A stretch of 64,000 bases of DNA, taken from NCBI RefSeq assembly GCF_904849725.1, contig NC_058523.1:342529948-342593947 (forward strand), given 5' to 3'. Positions 1-11,669 of the stretch are shown here, one piece after another. Positions within the stretch are counted from its first letter, which is position 1. The number at the start of each line of letters is the position of its first letter. The position numbers were made by a program, and so were the translations under genes. Below the pieces are notes generated by a model. The model was not told the DNA's origin, ran no database searches, and saw only the letters and a list, made by a program, of their open reading frames with translations. This DNA comes from Hordeum vulgare subsp. vulgare (Eukaryota > Streptophyta > Magnoliopsida > Poales > Poaceae).

Positions 1-2023
1 ATGCAGTTCGTGTACAAAACTGACAATCTCTCTCGAAGTATCAGGGTTTCGAACGAGAACTCATCTCTTACAAAAGGATTTCATTTTTTTGAACATATTT
101 GAACAACATACTTTTTGTGTGTTCAAAATGCACCATTCAAAGGCACATCACAAAATTTCAACAATTTCTGACTTCATTTGGTATTCTTCGTGCATTTACT
201 TATTTTTTTGAGCTAGTTGACCCTGAAATTGAAAAGCACTACAAATGAACTCTGAAAATGTTGAAAGTTGGCATGCTATCATCATTTCACCCCCATAGCA
301 TGTGTTAAAAAGTTGAGAGGGCTACGACAAAAGCTGGATGCAGTTCGTGTACAAAACTGACAATCTCTCTCGAAGTAGCAGGGTTTCGAACGAGAACTCA
401 TCTCTTACAAAGGGATTTCATTTTTTTGAACATATTTGAACTCCATACTTTTTGTGTGTTCAAAATGCACCATTCAAAGGCACATCACAAAATTTCAACA
501 ATTTCTGACTTCATTTGGTATTCTTCGTGCATTTACTTATTTTTTTGAGCTAGTTGACCCTGAAATTGAAAAGCACTACGAATGAACTCTGAAAATGTTG
601 AAAGTTGGCATGCTATCATCATTTAACCCACATAGCATGTGTTAAAAAGTTGAGAGGGCTACGACAAAAACTGGATGCAGTTCGTGTACAAAACTGTCAA
701 TCTCTCTCGAAGTAGCAGGGTTTCGAACGAGAACTCATCTCTTACAAAGGCATTTCATTTTTTTGAACATATTTGAACTCCATACTTTTTGTGTGTTCAA
801 AATGCACCATTCAAAGGCACATCACAAAATTTCAACAATTTCTGACTTCATTTGGTATTCTTCGTGCATTTACTTATTTTTTTGAGCTAGTTGACCCTGA
901 AATTGAAAAGCACTACGAATGAACTCTGAAAATGTTGAAAGTTGGCATGCTATCATCATTTAACCCACATAGAATGTGTTAAAAAGTTGAGAGGGCTACG
1001 ACAATAACTGGATGCAGTTCGTGTACAAAACTGTCAATCTCTCTCGAAGTAGCAGGGTTTCGAACGAGAACTCATCTCTTACAAAGGGATTTCATTTTTT
1101 GAACTTATTTGAACTCCATACTTTTTGTGTGTTCAAAATGCACCATTCAAAGGCACATCACAAAATTTCAACAATTTCTGACTTCATTTGGTATTCTTCG
1201 TGCATTTACTTATTTTTTTTGAGCTACTTGACCCTGAAATTGAAAAGCACTACAAATGAACTCTGAAAATGTTGAAATTTGGCATGCTATCATAATTTCA
1301 ACCACATAGCATGTGTAAAAAAGTGGAGAGGGCTACAACAAAAACTGGATGCAGTTCGTGTACAAAACTGACAATCTCTCTCGAAGTAGCAGGTTTTCGA
1401 ACGAGAACTCATCTCTTACAAAGGGATTTCATTTTTTGAACATATTTGAACTCCATACTTTTTGTGTGTTCAAAATGCACCATTCAAAGGCACATCACAA
1501 AATTTCAACAATTTCTGACTTCATTTGGTATTCTTCGTGCATTTACTTATTTTTTTTGAGCTAGTTGATCCTGAAATTGAAACGCACTACAAATGAACTC
1601 TGAAAATGTTGAAAGTTGGCATGCTATCATCATTTCACCCACATAGCATGTGTCAAAAAGTTGAGAGGGCTACGACAAAAACTGGATGCAGTTCGTGTAC
1701 AAAACTGACAATCTCTCTCGAAGTAGTAGGGTTTCGAACGAGAACTCATCTCTTACAAAGGGATTTCATTTGGTTGAACATATTTGAACAACATACTTCT
1801 TGTGTGTTCTAAATGCACCATTCAAAGGCACATCACAAAATTTCAACAATTTCTGACTTCATTTGGTATTCTTCGTGCATTTACTTATTTTTTTTGAGCT
1901 AGTTGACCCTGAAATTGAAAATCACTACAAATGAACTCTGAAAATGTTGAAAGTTTGCATGCTATCATCATTTGACCCACATAGCATGTGTTAAAAAGTT
2001 GAGGGGGCTACGACAAAAATTGG
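1..2023. repeat. Satellite higher-order repeat, copy 1 (A-B-C-D-E-F)
   Basis: Six distinguishable monomers form a block that recurs. Marks used: A has gaagtatcaggg, acaaaaggattt and gaacaacatac; B ends with tttaaccc; C has caaaggcatttc; D has the gaacttattt and gagctacttg variants; E has gcaggttttcg and gttgatcctg; F has catttggttgaac and the cttcttgtgtgttctaaatg variant. The same order restarts at 2024. Confidence 0.85.
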
Positions 2024-3708
2024 ATGCAGTTCGTGTACAAAACTGACAATCTCTCTCGAAGTATCAGGGTTTCGAACGAGAACTCATCTCTTACAAAAGG
2101 ATTTCATTTTTTTGAACATATTTGAACAACATACTTTTTGTGTGTTCAAAATGCACCATTCAAAGGCACATCACAAAATTTCAACAATTTCTGACTTCAT
2201 TTGGTATTCTTCGTGCATTTACTTATTTTTTTGAGCTAGTTGACCCTGAAATTGAAAAGCACTACAAATGAACTCTGAAAATGTTGAAAGTTGGCATGCT
2301 ATCATCATTTCACCCCCATAGCATGTGTTAAAAAGTTGAGAGGGCTACGACAAAAGCTGGATGCAGTTCGTGTACAAAACTGACAATCTCTCTCGAAGTA
2401 GCAGGGTTTCGAACGAGAACTCATCTCTTACAAAGGGATTTCATTTTTTTGAACATATTTGAACTCCATACTTTTTGTGTGTTCAAAATGCACCATTCAA
2501 AGGCACATCACAAAATTTCAACAATTTCTGACTTCATTTGGTATTCTTCGTGCATTTACTTATTTTTTTGAGCTAGTTGACCCTGAAATTGAAAAGCACT
2601 ACGAATGAACTCTGAAAATGTTGAAAGTTGGCATGCTATCATCATTTAACCCACATAGCATGTGTTAAAAAGTTGAGAGGGCTACGACAAAAACTGGATG
2701 CAGTTCGTGTACAAAACTGTCAATCTCTCTCGAAGTAGCAGGGTTTCGAACGAGAACTCATCTCTTACAAAGGCATTTCATTTTTTTGAACATATTTGAA
2801 CTCCATACTTTTTGTGTGTTCAAAATGCACCATTCAAAGGCACATCACAAAATTTCAACAATTTCTGACTTCATTTGGTATTCTTCGTGCATTTACTTAT
2901 TTTTTTGAGCTAGTTGACCCTGAAATTGAAAAGCACTACGAATGAACTCTGAAAATGTTGAAAGTTGGCATGCTATCATCATTTAACCCACATAGAATGT
3001 GTTAAAAAGTTGAGAGGGCTACGACAATAACTGGATGCAGTTCGTGTACAAAACTGTCAATCTCTCTCGAAGTAGCAGGGTTTCGAACGAGAACTCATCT
3101 CTTACAAAGGGATTTCATTTTTTGAACTTATTTGAACTCCATACTTTTTGTGTGTTCAAAATGCACCATTCAAAGGCACATCACAAAATTTCAACAATTT
3201 CTGACTTCATTTGGTATTCTTCGTGCATTTACTTATTTTTTTTGAGCTACTTGACCCTGAAATTGAAAAGCACTACAAATGAACTCTGAAAATGTTGAAA
3301 TTTGGCATGCTATCATAATTTCAACCACATAGCATGTGTAAAAAAGTGGAGAGGGCTACAACAAAAACTGGATGCAGTTCGTGTACAAAACTGACAATCT
3401 CTCTCGAAGTAGCAGGTTTTCGAACGAGAACTCATCTCTTACAAAGGGATTTCATTTTTTGAACATATTTGAACTCCATACTTTTTGTGTGTTCAAAATG
3501 CACCATTCAAAGGCACATCACAAAATTTCAACAATTTCTGACTTCATTTGGTATTCTTCGTGCATTTACTTATTTTTTTTGAGCTAGTTGATCCTGAAAT
3601 TGAAACGCACTACAAATGAACTCTGAAAATGTTGAAAGTTGGCATGCTATCATCATTTCACCCACATAGCATGTGTTAAAAAGTTGAGAGGGCGACGACA
3701 AAAACTGG
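2024..3708. repeat. Satellite higher-order repeat, copy 2 (A-B-C-D-E, F missing)
   Basis: Monomers at 2024, 2361, 2698, 3035 and 3372 carry the same private variants as A-E of copy 1 and are nearly identical to them. After E the order changes to unrelated monomer types from 3709 to 5732; the last of these, at 5395, is F-like in its second half. Confidence 0.8.
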
Positions 3709-5732
3709 ATGCAGTTCGTGTACAAAACTGACAATCTCTCTCGAAGTAGCAGGGTTTCGAACGAGAACTCATCTCTTACAAAGGGATTTCATTTTTTGAA
3801 CTTATTTGAACTCCATACTTTTTGTGTGTTCAAAATTCACCATTCAAAGGCACATCACAAAATTTCAACAATTTCTGACTTCATTTGGTATTCTTCGTGC
3901 ATTTACTTATTTTTTTTGAGCTAGTTGACCCTGAAATTGAAAAGCACTACAAATGAACTCTGAAAATGTTGAAACTTGGCATGCTATCATCATTTCACCC
4001 ACATAGCATGTGTAAAAAAGTTGAGAGGGCTACGAAAAAAACTGGATGCAGTTCGTGTACAAAACTGACAATCTCTCTCGAAGTAGCAGGGTTTCGAACG
4101 AGAACTCATCTCTTACAAAGGGATTTCATTTTTTGAACTTATTTGAACTCCATACTTTTTGTGTGTTCAAAATGCACCATTCAAAGGTACATCACAAAAT
4201 TTCAACAATTTCTGACTTCATTTGGTATTCTTCGTGCATTTACTTATTTTTTTTGAGCTAGTTGACCCTGAAATTGAAAAGCACTACGAATGAACTCTGA
4301 AAATGTTGAAAGTTGGCATGCTATCATCATTTAACCCACATAGCATGTGTTAAAAAGTTGAGAGGGCTACGACAAAAACTGGATATAGTTCGTGTACAAA
4401 ACTGACAATCTCTCTCGAAGTAGCAGGGTTTCGAACGAGAACTCATCTCTTACAAAGGGATTTCATTTTTTGAACTTATTTGAACTCCATACTTTTTGTG
4501 TGTTCAAAATGCACCATTCAAAGGCACATCACAAAATTTCAACAATTTCTGACTTCATTTGGTATTATTCGTGCATTTACTTATTTTTTTTGAGCTAGTT
4601 GACCCTGAAATTGAAAAGCACTACAAATGAACTCTGAAAATGTTGAAAGTTGGCATGCTATCATCATTTCACCCATATAGCATGTGTTAAAAAGTTGAGA
4701 GGGCTACGACAAAAACTGGATGCAGTTCGTGTACAAAACTGACAATCTCTCTCGAATTAGCAGGGTTTCGAACGAGAACTCATCTCTTACAAAGGGATTT
4801 CATTTTTTTGAACATATTTGAACTCCATACTTTTTGTGTGTTTAAAATGCACCATTCAAAGGCACATCACAAAATTTCAACAATTTCTGACTTCATTTGA
4901 TATTCTTCGTGCATTTACTTATTTTTTTGAGCTAGTTGACCCTGAAATTGAAAAGCACTACAAATGAACTCTGAAAATGTTGAAAGTTGGCATGCTATCA
5001 TCATTTCACCCCTATAGCATGTGTTAAAAAGTTGAGAGGGCTACGACAAAAACTGGATGCAGTTCGTGTACAAAACTGACAATCTCTCTCGAAGTATCAG
5101 GGTTTCGAACGAGAACTCATCTCTTACAAAGGGATTTCATTTTTTTGAACATATTTGAACTCCATACTTTTTGTGTGTTTAAAATGCACCATTCAAAGGC
5201 ACATCACAAAATTTCAACAATTTCTGACTTCATTTGGTATTCTTCGTGCATTTACTTATTTTTTTTGAGCTAGTTGACCCTGAAATTGAAAAGCACTACG
5301 AATGAACTCTGAAAATGTTGAAAGTTGGAATGCTATCATCATTTAACCCACATAGCATGTGTTAAAAAGTTGAGAGGGCTACGACAAAAACTGGATATAG
5401 TTCGTGTACAAAACTGACAATCTCTCTCGAAGGAGCAGGGTTTCGAACGAGAACTCATCTCTTACAAAGGGATTTCATTTTTTTGAACATATTTGAACAA
5501 CATACTTTTTGTGTGTTCAAAATGCACCATTCAAAGGCACATCACAAAATTTCAACAATTTCTGACTTCATTTGGTATTCTTCGTGCATTTACTTATTTT
5601 TTTTGTGCTAGTTGACCCTGAAATTGAAAATCACTACAAATGAACTCTGAAAATGTTGAAAGTTTGCATGCTATCATCATTTAACCCACATAGCATGTGT
5701 TAAAAAGTTGAGGGGGCTACGACAAAAAGTGG

Positions 5733-6069
5733 ATGCAGTTCGTGTACAAAACTGACAATCTCTCTCGAAGTATCAGGGTTTCGAACGAGAACTCATCTCT
5801 TACAAAAGGATTTCATTTTTTTGAACATATTTGAACAACATACTTTTTGTGTGTTCAAAATGCACCATTCAAAGGCACATCACAAAATTTCAACAATTTC
5901 TGACTTCATTTGGTATTCTTCGTGCATTTACTTATTTTTTTGAGCTAGTTGACCCTGAAATTGAAAAGCACTACGAATGAACTCTGAAAATGTTGAAAGT
6001 TGGCATGCTATCATCATTTAACCCACATAGCATGTGTTAAAAAGTTGAGAGGGCTACGACAAAAACTGG
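5733..6069. repeat. Recombinant A/B satellite monomer
   Basis: The first part (to about 5840) carries the A marks gaagtatcaggg, acaaaaggattt and gaacaacatac. The last part (from about 5970) carries the B marks cactacgaatg and tttaacccacatag, where A has cactacaaatg and ttcaccccc. The next monomer is type C. One A-B junction has therefore been lost, with a crossover between about 5840 and 5970. Confidence 0.8.
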
Positions 6070-7417
6070 ATGCAGTTCGTGTACAAAACTGTCAATCTCT
6101 CTCGAAGTAGCAGGGTTTCGAACGAGAACTCATCTCTTACAAAGGCATTTCATTTTTTTGAACATATTTGAACTCCATACTTTTTGTGTGTTCAAAATGC
6201 ACCATTCAAAGGCACATCACAAAATTTCAACAATTTCTGACTTCATTTGGTATTCTTCGTGCATTTACTTATTTTTTTGAGCTAGTTGACCCTGAAATTG
6301 AAAAGCACTACGAATGAACTCTGAAAATGTTGAAAGTTGGCATGCTATCATCATTTAACCCACATAGAATGTGTTAAAAAGTTGAGAGGGCTACGACAAT
6401 AAATGGATGCAGTTCGTGTACAAAACTGTCAATCTCTCTCGAAGTAGTAGGGTTTCGAACGAGAACTCATCTCTTACAAAGGGATTTCATTTTTTGAACT
6501 TATTTGAACTCCATACTTTTTGTGTGTTCAAAATGCACCATTCAAAGGCACATCACAAAATTTCAACAATTTCTGACTTCATTTGGTATTCTTCGTGCAT
6601 TTACTTATTTTTTTTGAGCTACTTGACCCTGAAATTGAAAAGCACTACAAATGAACTCTGAAAATGTTGAAATTTGGCATGCTATCATAATTTCAACCAC
6701 ATAGCATGTGTAAAAAAGTGGAGAGGGCTACAACAAAAACTGGATGCAGTTCGTGTACAAAACTGACAATCTCTCTCGAAGTAGCAGGTTTTCGAACGAG
6801 AACTCATCTCTTACAAAGGGATTTCATTTTTTGAACATATTTGAACTCCATACTTTTTGTGTGTTCAAAATGCACCATTCAAAGGCACATCACAAAATTT
6901 CAACAATTTCTGACTTCATTTGGTATTCTTCGTGCATTTACTTATTTTTTTTGAGCTAGTTGATCCTGAAATTGAAACGCACTACAAATGAACTCTGAAA
7001 ATGTTGAAAGTTGGCATGCTATCATCATTTCACCCACATAGCATGTGTCAAAAAGTTGAGAGGGCTACGACAAAAACTGGATGCAGTTCGTGTACAAAAC
7101 TGACAATCTCTCTCGAAGTAGTAGGGTTTCGAACGAGAACTCATCTCTTACAAAGGGATTTCATTTGGTTGAACATATTTGAACAACATACTTCTTGTGT
7201 GTTCTAAATGCACCATTCAAAGGCACATCACAAAATTTCAACAATTTCTGACTTCATTTGGTATTCTTCGTGCATTTACTTATTTTTTTTGAGCTAGTTG
7301 ACCCTGAAATTGAAAATCACTACAAATGAACTCTGAAAATGTTGAAAGTTTGCATGCTATCATCATTTGACCCACATAGCATGTGTTAAAAAGTTGAGGG
7401 GGCTACGACAAAAATTG
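5733..7417. repeat. Satellite higher-order repeat, copy 3 (A/B hybrid-C-D-E-F)
   Basis: Five monomers at 5733, 6070, 6407, 6744 and 7081 match A/B, C, D, E and F of copy 1. The F monomer at 7081 shares the rare catttggttgaac and tgtgttctaaatg variants with the one at 1686. A fourth copy begins with A at 7418 and B at 7755, then decays. Confidence 0.8.
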
Positions 7418-9261
7418 GATGCAGTTCGTGTACAAAACTGACAATCTCTCTCGAAGTATCAGGGTTTTGAACGAGAACTCATCTCTTACAAAAGGATTTC
7501 ATTTTTTTGAACATATTTGAACAACATACTTTTTGTGTGTTCAAAATGCACCATTCAAAGGCACATCACAAAATTTCAACAATTTCTGACTTCATTTGGT
7601 ATTCTTCGTGCATTTACTTATTTTTTTGAGCTAGTTGACCCTGAAATTGAAAAGCACTACAAATGAACTCTGAAAATGTTGAAAGTTGGCATGCTATCAT
7701 CATTTCACCCCCATAGCATGTGTTAAAAAGTTGAGAGGGCTACGACAAAAGCTGGATGCAGTTCGTGTACAAAACTGACAATCTCTCTCGAAGTAGCAGG
7801 GTTTCGAACGAGAACTCATCTCTTACAAAGGGATTTCATTTTTTTGAACATATTTGAACTCCATACTTTTTGTGTGTTCAAAATGCACCATTCAAAGGCA
7901 CATCACAAAATTTCAACAATTTCTGACTTCATTTGGTATTCTTCGTGCATTTACTTATTTATTTGAGCTAGTTGACCCTGAAATTGAAAAGCACTACGAA
8001 TGAACTCTGAAAATGTTGAAAGTTGGCATGCTATCATCATTTAACCCACATAGCATGTGTTAAAAAGTTGAGAGGGCTACGACAAAAACTGGATGCAGTT
8101 CGTGTACAAAACTGACAATCTCTCTCGAAGTAGCAGGGTTTCGAACAAGAACTCATCTCTTACAAAGGGATTTCATTTTTTTGAACTTATTTGAACTCCA
8201 TACTTTTTGTGTGTTCAAAATGCACCATTCAAAGGCACATCACAAAATTTCAACAATTTCTGACTTCATTTGGTATTCTTCGTGCATTTACTTATTTTTT
8301 TTGATCTAGTTGACCCTGAAATTGAAAAGCACTACAAATGAACTCTGAAAATGTTGAAAGTTGGCATGCTATCCCCATTTCACCCACATAGAATGTGTTA
8401 AAAAGTTGAGAGGGCTACGACAAAAACTGGATGGTGTTCGTGTACAAAACTGACAATCTCTCTCGAAGTAGCACGGTTTCGAACGAGAACTCATCTCTTA
8501 CAAATGGATTTCATTTTTTTGAACTTATTTTAACTCCATAATTTTTGTGTGTTCAAAATGCACCATTCAAAGGCACATCACAAAATTTCAACAATTTCTC
8601 ACTTCATTTGGTATATTTCGTGCATTTACTTATTTGTTTTGAGCTAGTTGACCTTGAAATTGAAAAGCACTACAAATGAACTCTGAAAATGTTGAAAGTT
8701 GGCATGCTATCATCATTTCACCCACATAGCATGTGTTAAAACGTTGAGAGGGCTACGACAAAAACTGGATGCAGTTCGTGTACAAAACTGACAATCTCTC
8801 TCGAAGTAGCAGGGTTTCGAACGAGAACTCATCTCTTACAAAGGGATTTCATTTTTTTGAACTTATTTGAACTCCATACTTTTTGTGTGTTCAAAATGCA
8901 CCATTCAAAGGCACATCACAAAATTTCAACAGATCTGACTTCATTTGGCATTCTTCGTGCATTTACTTATTTTTTTTGAGCTAGTTGACCCTGAAATTGA
9001 AAAGCACTACAAATGAACTCTGAAAATGTTGAAAGTTGGCATGCTATCATCATTTCACCCACATAGCATGTGTTAAAAATTGGAGAGGGCTACGACAAAA
9101 ACTGGATGCAGTTCGTGTGCAAAACTGACAATCTCTCTCGGAGTAGCAGGGTTTCGAACGAGAACTTATCTCTTACAAAGGGATTTCATTTTTTTGAACT
9201 TATTTGAACTCCATACTTTTTGTGTGTTCAAAATGCACCATTCAAAGGCACATAACAAAAT

Positions 9262-9448
9262 GGACAATCTCTCTCGAAGTAGAAGCGACCCCCACAATAA
9301 GAGACGACATTCTTCTTCTCTCATATATGGTGGACACTAGCTCACCTAATTTTTCAACCGTCGATGATGGTCGCTACTCCTACTTCCCCTAGTGCATAAC
9401 CAATATCTAGCACAAGGAGAAGAAGGAGAAGCGACCCCCACAACAAAA
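9262..9448. repeat. Broken edge of the satellite array
   Basis: At about 9261 the monomer jumps from its cacatcacaaaat segment directly to an 18-bp piece from the start of a monomer (caatctctctcgaagtag, 9265-9282), then to unrelated DNA. A 17-bp direct repeat, agaagcgacccccacaa, occurs at 9281-9297 and again at 9427-9443, bracketing about 130 bp of non-satellite sequence. No coding capacity was seen. Confidence 0.6.
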
Positions 9449-9512
9449 GTGGTTCCGCGGCACGCCACGTGGTTCCGCTGCACGCCACGTGGTTCCGCTG
9501 CACGCCACGTGG
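9449..9512 (+). repeat. 20-bp x3 tandem repeat with three G-boxes
   Basis: Units gtggttccgcggcacgccac, gtggttccgctgcacgccac and the same again occupy 9449-9468, 9469-9488 and 9489-9508. Each junction creates the palindrome CCACGTGG (9465-9472, 9485-9492, 9505-9512), which is a perfect G-box core for bZIP/bHLH factors. No gene start lies close by on either strand, so function is unproven. Confidence 0.8.
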
Positions 9513-9770
9513 GACTAATGGTATTTCATTTTTAAATGATTGTTTTAATCAAAAACAGATCTGTTACAAAAGGGATTTCATTTTTTGAACTTATTTGAAC
9601 TGAAGACTTTTTGTATATATATGTGGTCGAAATGCATGATACCATGAAGTTAGAAAGGGCTAAACCATTCAAAAATAGCAAATGAAGTTAGAAAGGGCTA
9701 AACCATTCAAATTTGGAAACTATAATGGCACAAACAGAAACTAGACATGTATAAATTGGTCCAAGAAGTA
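9513..9770. repeat. Satellite fragment and 30-bp direct duplication
   Basis: About 9564-9640 is a diverged piece of the satellite monomer (the ttacaaaagggatttcattt to gaacttatttgaact region), separated from the main array. Just after it a stretch of about 30 bp containing gaagttagaaagggctaaac occurs twice in tandem (about 9643-9712). No gene was seen. Confidence 0.6.
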
Positions 9771-9775
9771 CATGA

Positions 9776-11596
9776 TGTTGAGGAACGTCGCATGGGAAAC
9801 AAAATTTTCCTACGCGCACGAAGACCTATCATGGTGATGTCCATCTACGAGAGGGGATGAGTGATCTACGTACCCTTGTAGATCGTACAGCAAAAGCGTT
9901 AGAGAACGCGGTTGATGTAGTGGAACGTCCTCACGTCCCTCGATCCGCCCCGCAAACAATCCCGCGATCAGTCCAACTATCTAGTACCGAACGGACGGCA
10001 CCTCCGCGTTCAACACACGTACAGCTCGACGATGATCTCGGCCTTCTTGATCCAGCAAGAGAGACGGAGAGGTAGAAGAGTTCTCCGACAGCGTGACGGC
10101 GCTCCGGAGGTTGGTGATGATCTCGTCTCAACAGGGCTCCGCCCGAGCTCCGCAGAAACGCGATCTAGAGGAAAAACTATGGAGGTATGTGGTCGGGCAG
10201 CCGTGAGAAAGTCGTCTCAAATCTGCCCTAAAAGCCCCATATATATAGGAGGAGGGAGGGGGACCTTGCCTTGGGGTCCAAGGGACCCTCAAGGGGTCGG
10301 CCGAGCCAAGGGGGGGAGGACTCCCCCCCCAAACCGAGTTGGACTTGGTTTGGTGGGAGGAGTCCCCCTCCCTTCCCACTTCCTCCCTCTTTTTTTTCTT
10401 TTCCTTTGATTTCCTTCTCTTGGCGCATAGGCCCCCTTGGGGCTATCCCACCAGCCCACTAAGGGCTGGTGTGTCTCCCCAAAGACTATGGGCTTCCCCG
10501 GGGTGGGTTGCCCCCCCCCGGTGAACTCCCGGAACCCATTCGTCATTCCCGGTACATTCCCGGTAACTCCGAAAACCTTCCGGTAATCAAATGAGGTCAT
10601 CCTATATATTAATCTTCGTTTCCGGACTATTCCGGAAACCCTCGTGACGTCCGTAATCTCATCCGGGACTCCGAACAACATTCGGTAACCAACCATATAA
10701 CTCAAATACGCATAAAACAACGTCGAACCTTAAGTGTGCAGACCCTGCGGGTTCGAGAACTATGTAGACATGACCCGAGAGACTCCTCGGTCAATATCCA
10801 ATAGCGGGACCTGGATGCCCATATTGGATCCTACATATTCTACGAAGATCTTATCGTTTGAACCTCAGTGCCAAGGATTCGTATAATCCCGTATGTCATT
10901 CCCTTTGTCCTTCGGTATGTTACTTGCCCGAGATTCGATCGTCAGTATCCGCATACCTATTTCAATCTCGTTTACCAGCAAGTCTCTTTACTCGTTCCGT
11001 AATACAAGATCCCGCAACTTACACTAAGTTACATTGCTTGCAAGGCTTGTGTGTGATGTTGTATTACCGAGTGGGCCCCGAGATACCTCTCCGTCACACG
11101 GAGTGACAAATCCCAGTCTTGATCCATACTAAATCAACTAACACCTTCGGAGATACCTGTAGAGCATCTTTATAGTCACCCAGTTACGTTGCGACGTTTG
11201 ATACACACAAAGCATTCCTCCGGTGTCAGTGAGTTATACGATCTCATGGTCATAGGAATAAATACTTGACACGCAGAAAACAGTAGCAACAAAATGACAC
11301 GATCAACATGCTACGTCTATTAGTTTGGGTCTAGTCCATCACATGATTCTCCCAATGACGTGATCCAGTTATCAAGCAACAACACCTTGTTCATAATCAG
11401 AAGACACTGACTATCATCGATCAACTGGCTAGCCAACTAGAGGCATGCTAGGGACGGTGTTTTGTCTATGTATCCACACATGTAAATGAGTCTTCATTCA
11501 ATACAATTATAGCATGGATAATAAACTATTATCTTGATACAGGAATTATAATAATAACTATACATTTATTATTGCCTCTAGGGCATAATTCCAACA
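9776..11596 (-). mobile_element. Copia solo LTR, Angela/BARE-like
   Basis: This 1821-bp sequence runs from TGTTGAGGAACG to AATTCCAACA, so it has short inverted ends TGTTG/CAACA. It is flanked by a perfect 5-bp target duplication CATGA at 9771-9775 and 11597-11601. It matches, along its whole length, the LTRs of the Copia element at 56084-63864, including the segment tgcctctagggcataattcc at the end. Compared with that element, whose pol is on the minus strand, this LTR is also in minus orientation. No internal region is present, so it is a solo LTR left by LTR-LTR recombination. All open frames inside it are non-coding. Confidence 0.93.
10602..10612 (-). promoter_or_regulatory. TATA-like box in Copia solo LTR
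   Basis: Read on the minus strand this is TTAATATATAG, about 990 bp into the LTR. The same motif sits at the matching place in the LTR at 56084-57903. BARE-type LTRs are known to use more than one TATA box; a second candidate (CTATATATAT on the minus strand) lies at 10239-10248. Confidence 0.45.
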
Positions 11597-11669
11597 CATG
11601 ATACTAGTCCAAACAGTACATAATAATAGCTACCATAGATATATATACAAGTGTTCGACGTTAAGAACA

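Larger units (their letters stand above)
1..9261. repeat. 337-bp satellite array, Afa/pAs1-like
   Basis: Head-to-tail monomers begin at 1, 338, 675, 1012, 1349, 1686, 2024, 2361, 2698, 3035, 3372, 3709, 4046, 4383, 4720, 5057, 5395, 5733, 6070, 6407, 6744, 7081, 7418, 7755, 8093, 8431, 8768 and 9105, giving a period of 337-338 bp. The array runs off the left edge. Each unit contains a segment reading gcactacaaatgaactctga and another reading ccattcaaaggcacatca. These resemble the two Afa-family primer sites as I remember them, and their spacing across a monomer junction (about 255 bp) also fits. The family name is inferred from that memory and from the unit length. Monomers contain 68-84 codon open frames that are only a by-product of repetition. 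Divergence rises in the last four monomers (8093 onward), as expected at an array edge. Confidence 0.9.

Noticed and set aside
1..9261. CRISPR-like array
   Set aside because: Units of 337 bp are contiguous without spacers in a plant genome; this is satellite DNA.
9336..9347. Left CACTA end (cactagctcacc) matching the terminus at 13655
   Set aside because: Only the first six bases agree with CACTAGTGGAAAAC; no matching subterminal repeats follow.
1012..9392. Series of 60-86 aa plus-strand ORFs with nearly the same protein
   Set aside because: They repeat with the 337-bp satellite period, shift or vanish with single-base monomer variants, and lack any gene context; they are satellite artefacts.
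10032..10720. ORFs of 125-143 aa in the Copia solo LTR (also 56242-56831)
   Set aside because: They sit in the LTR around the promoter region on both strands, with no known domain; the coding region of the family is elsewhere.
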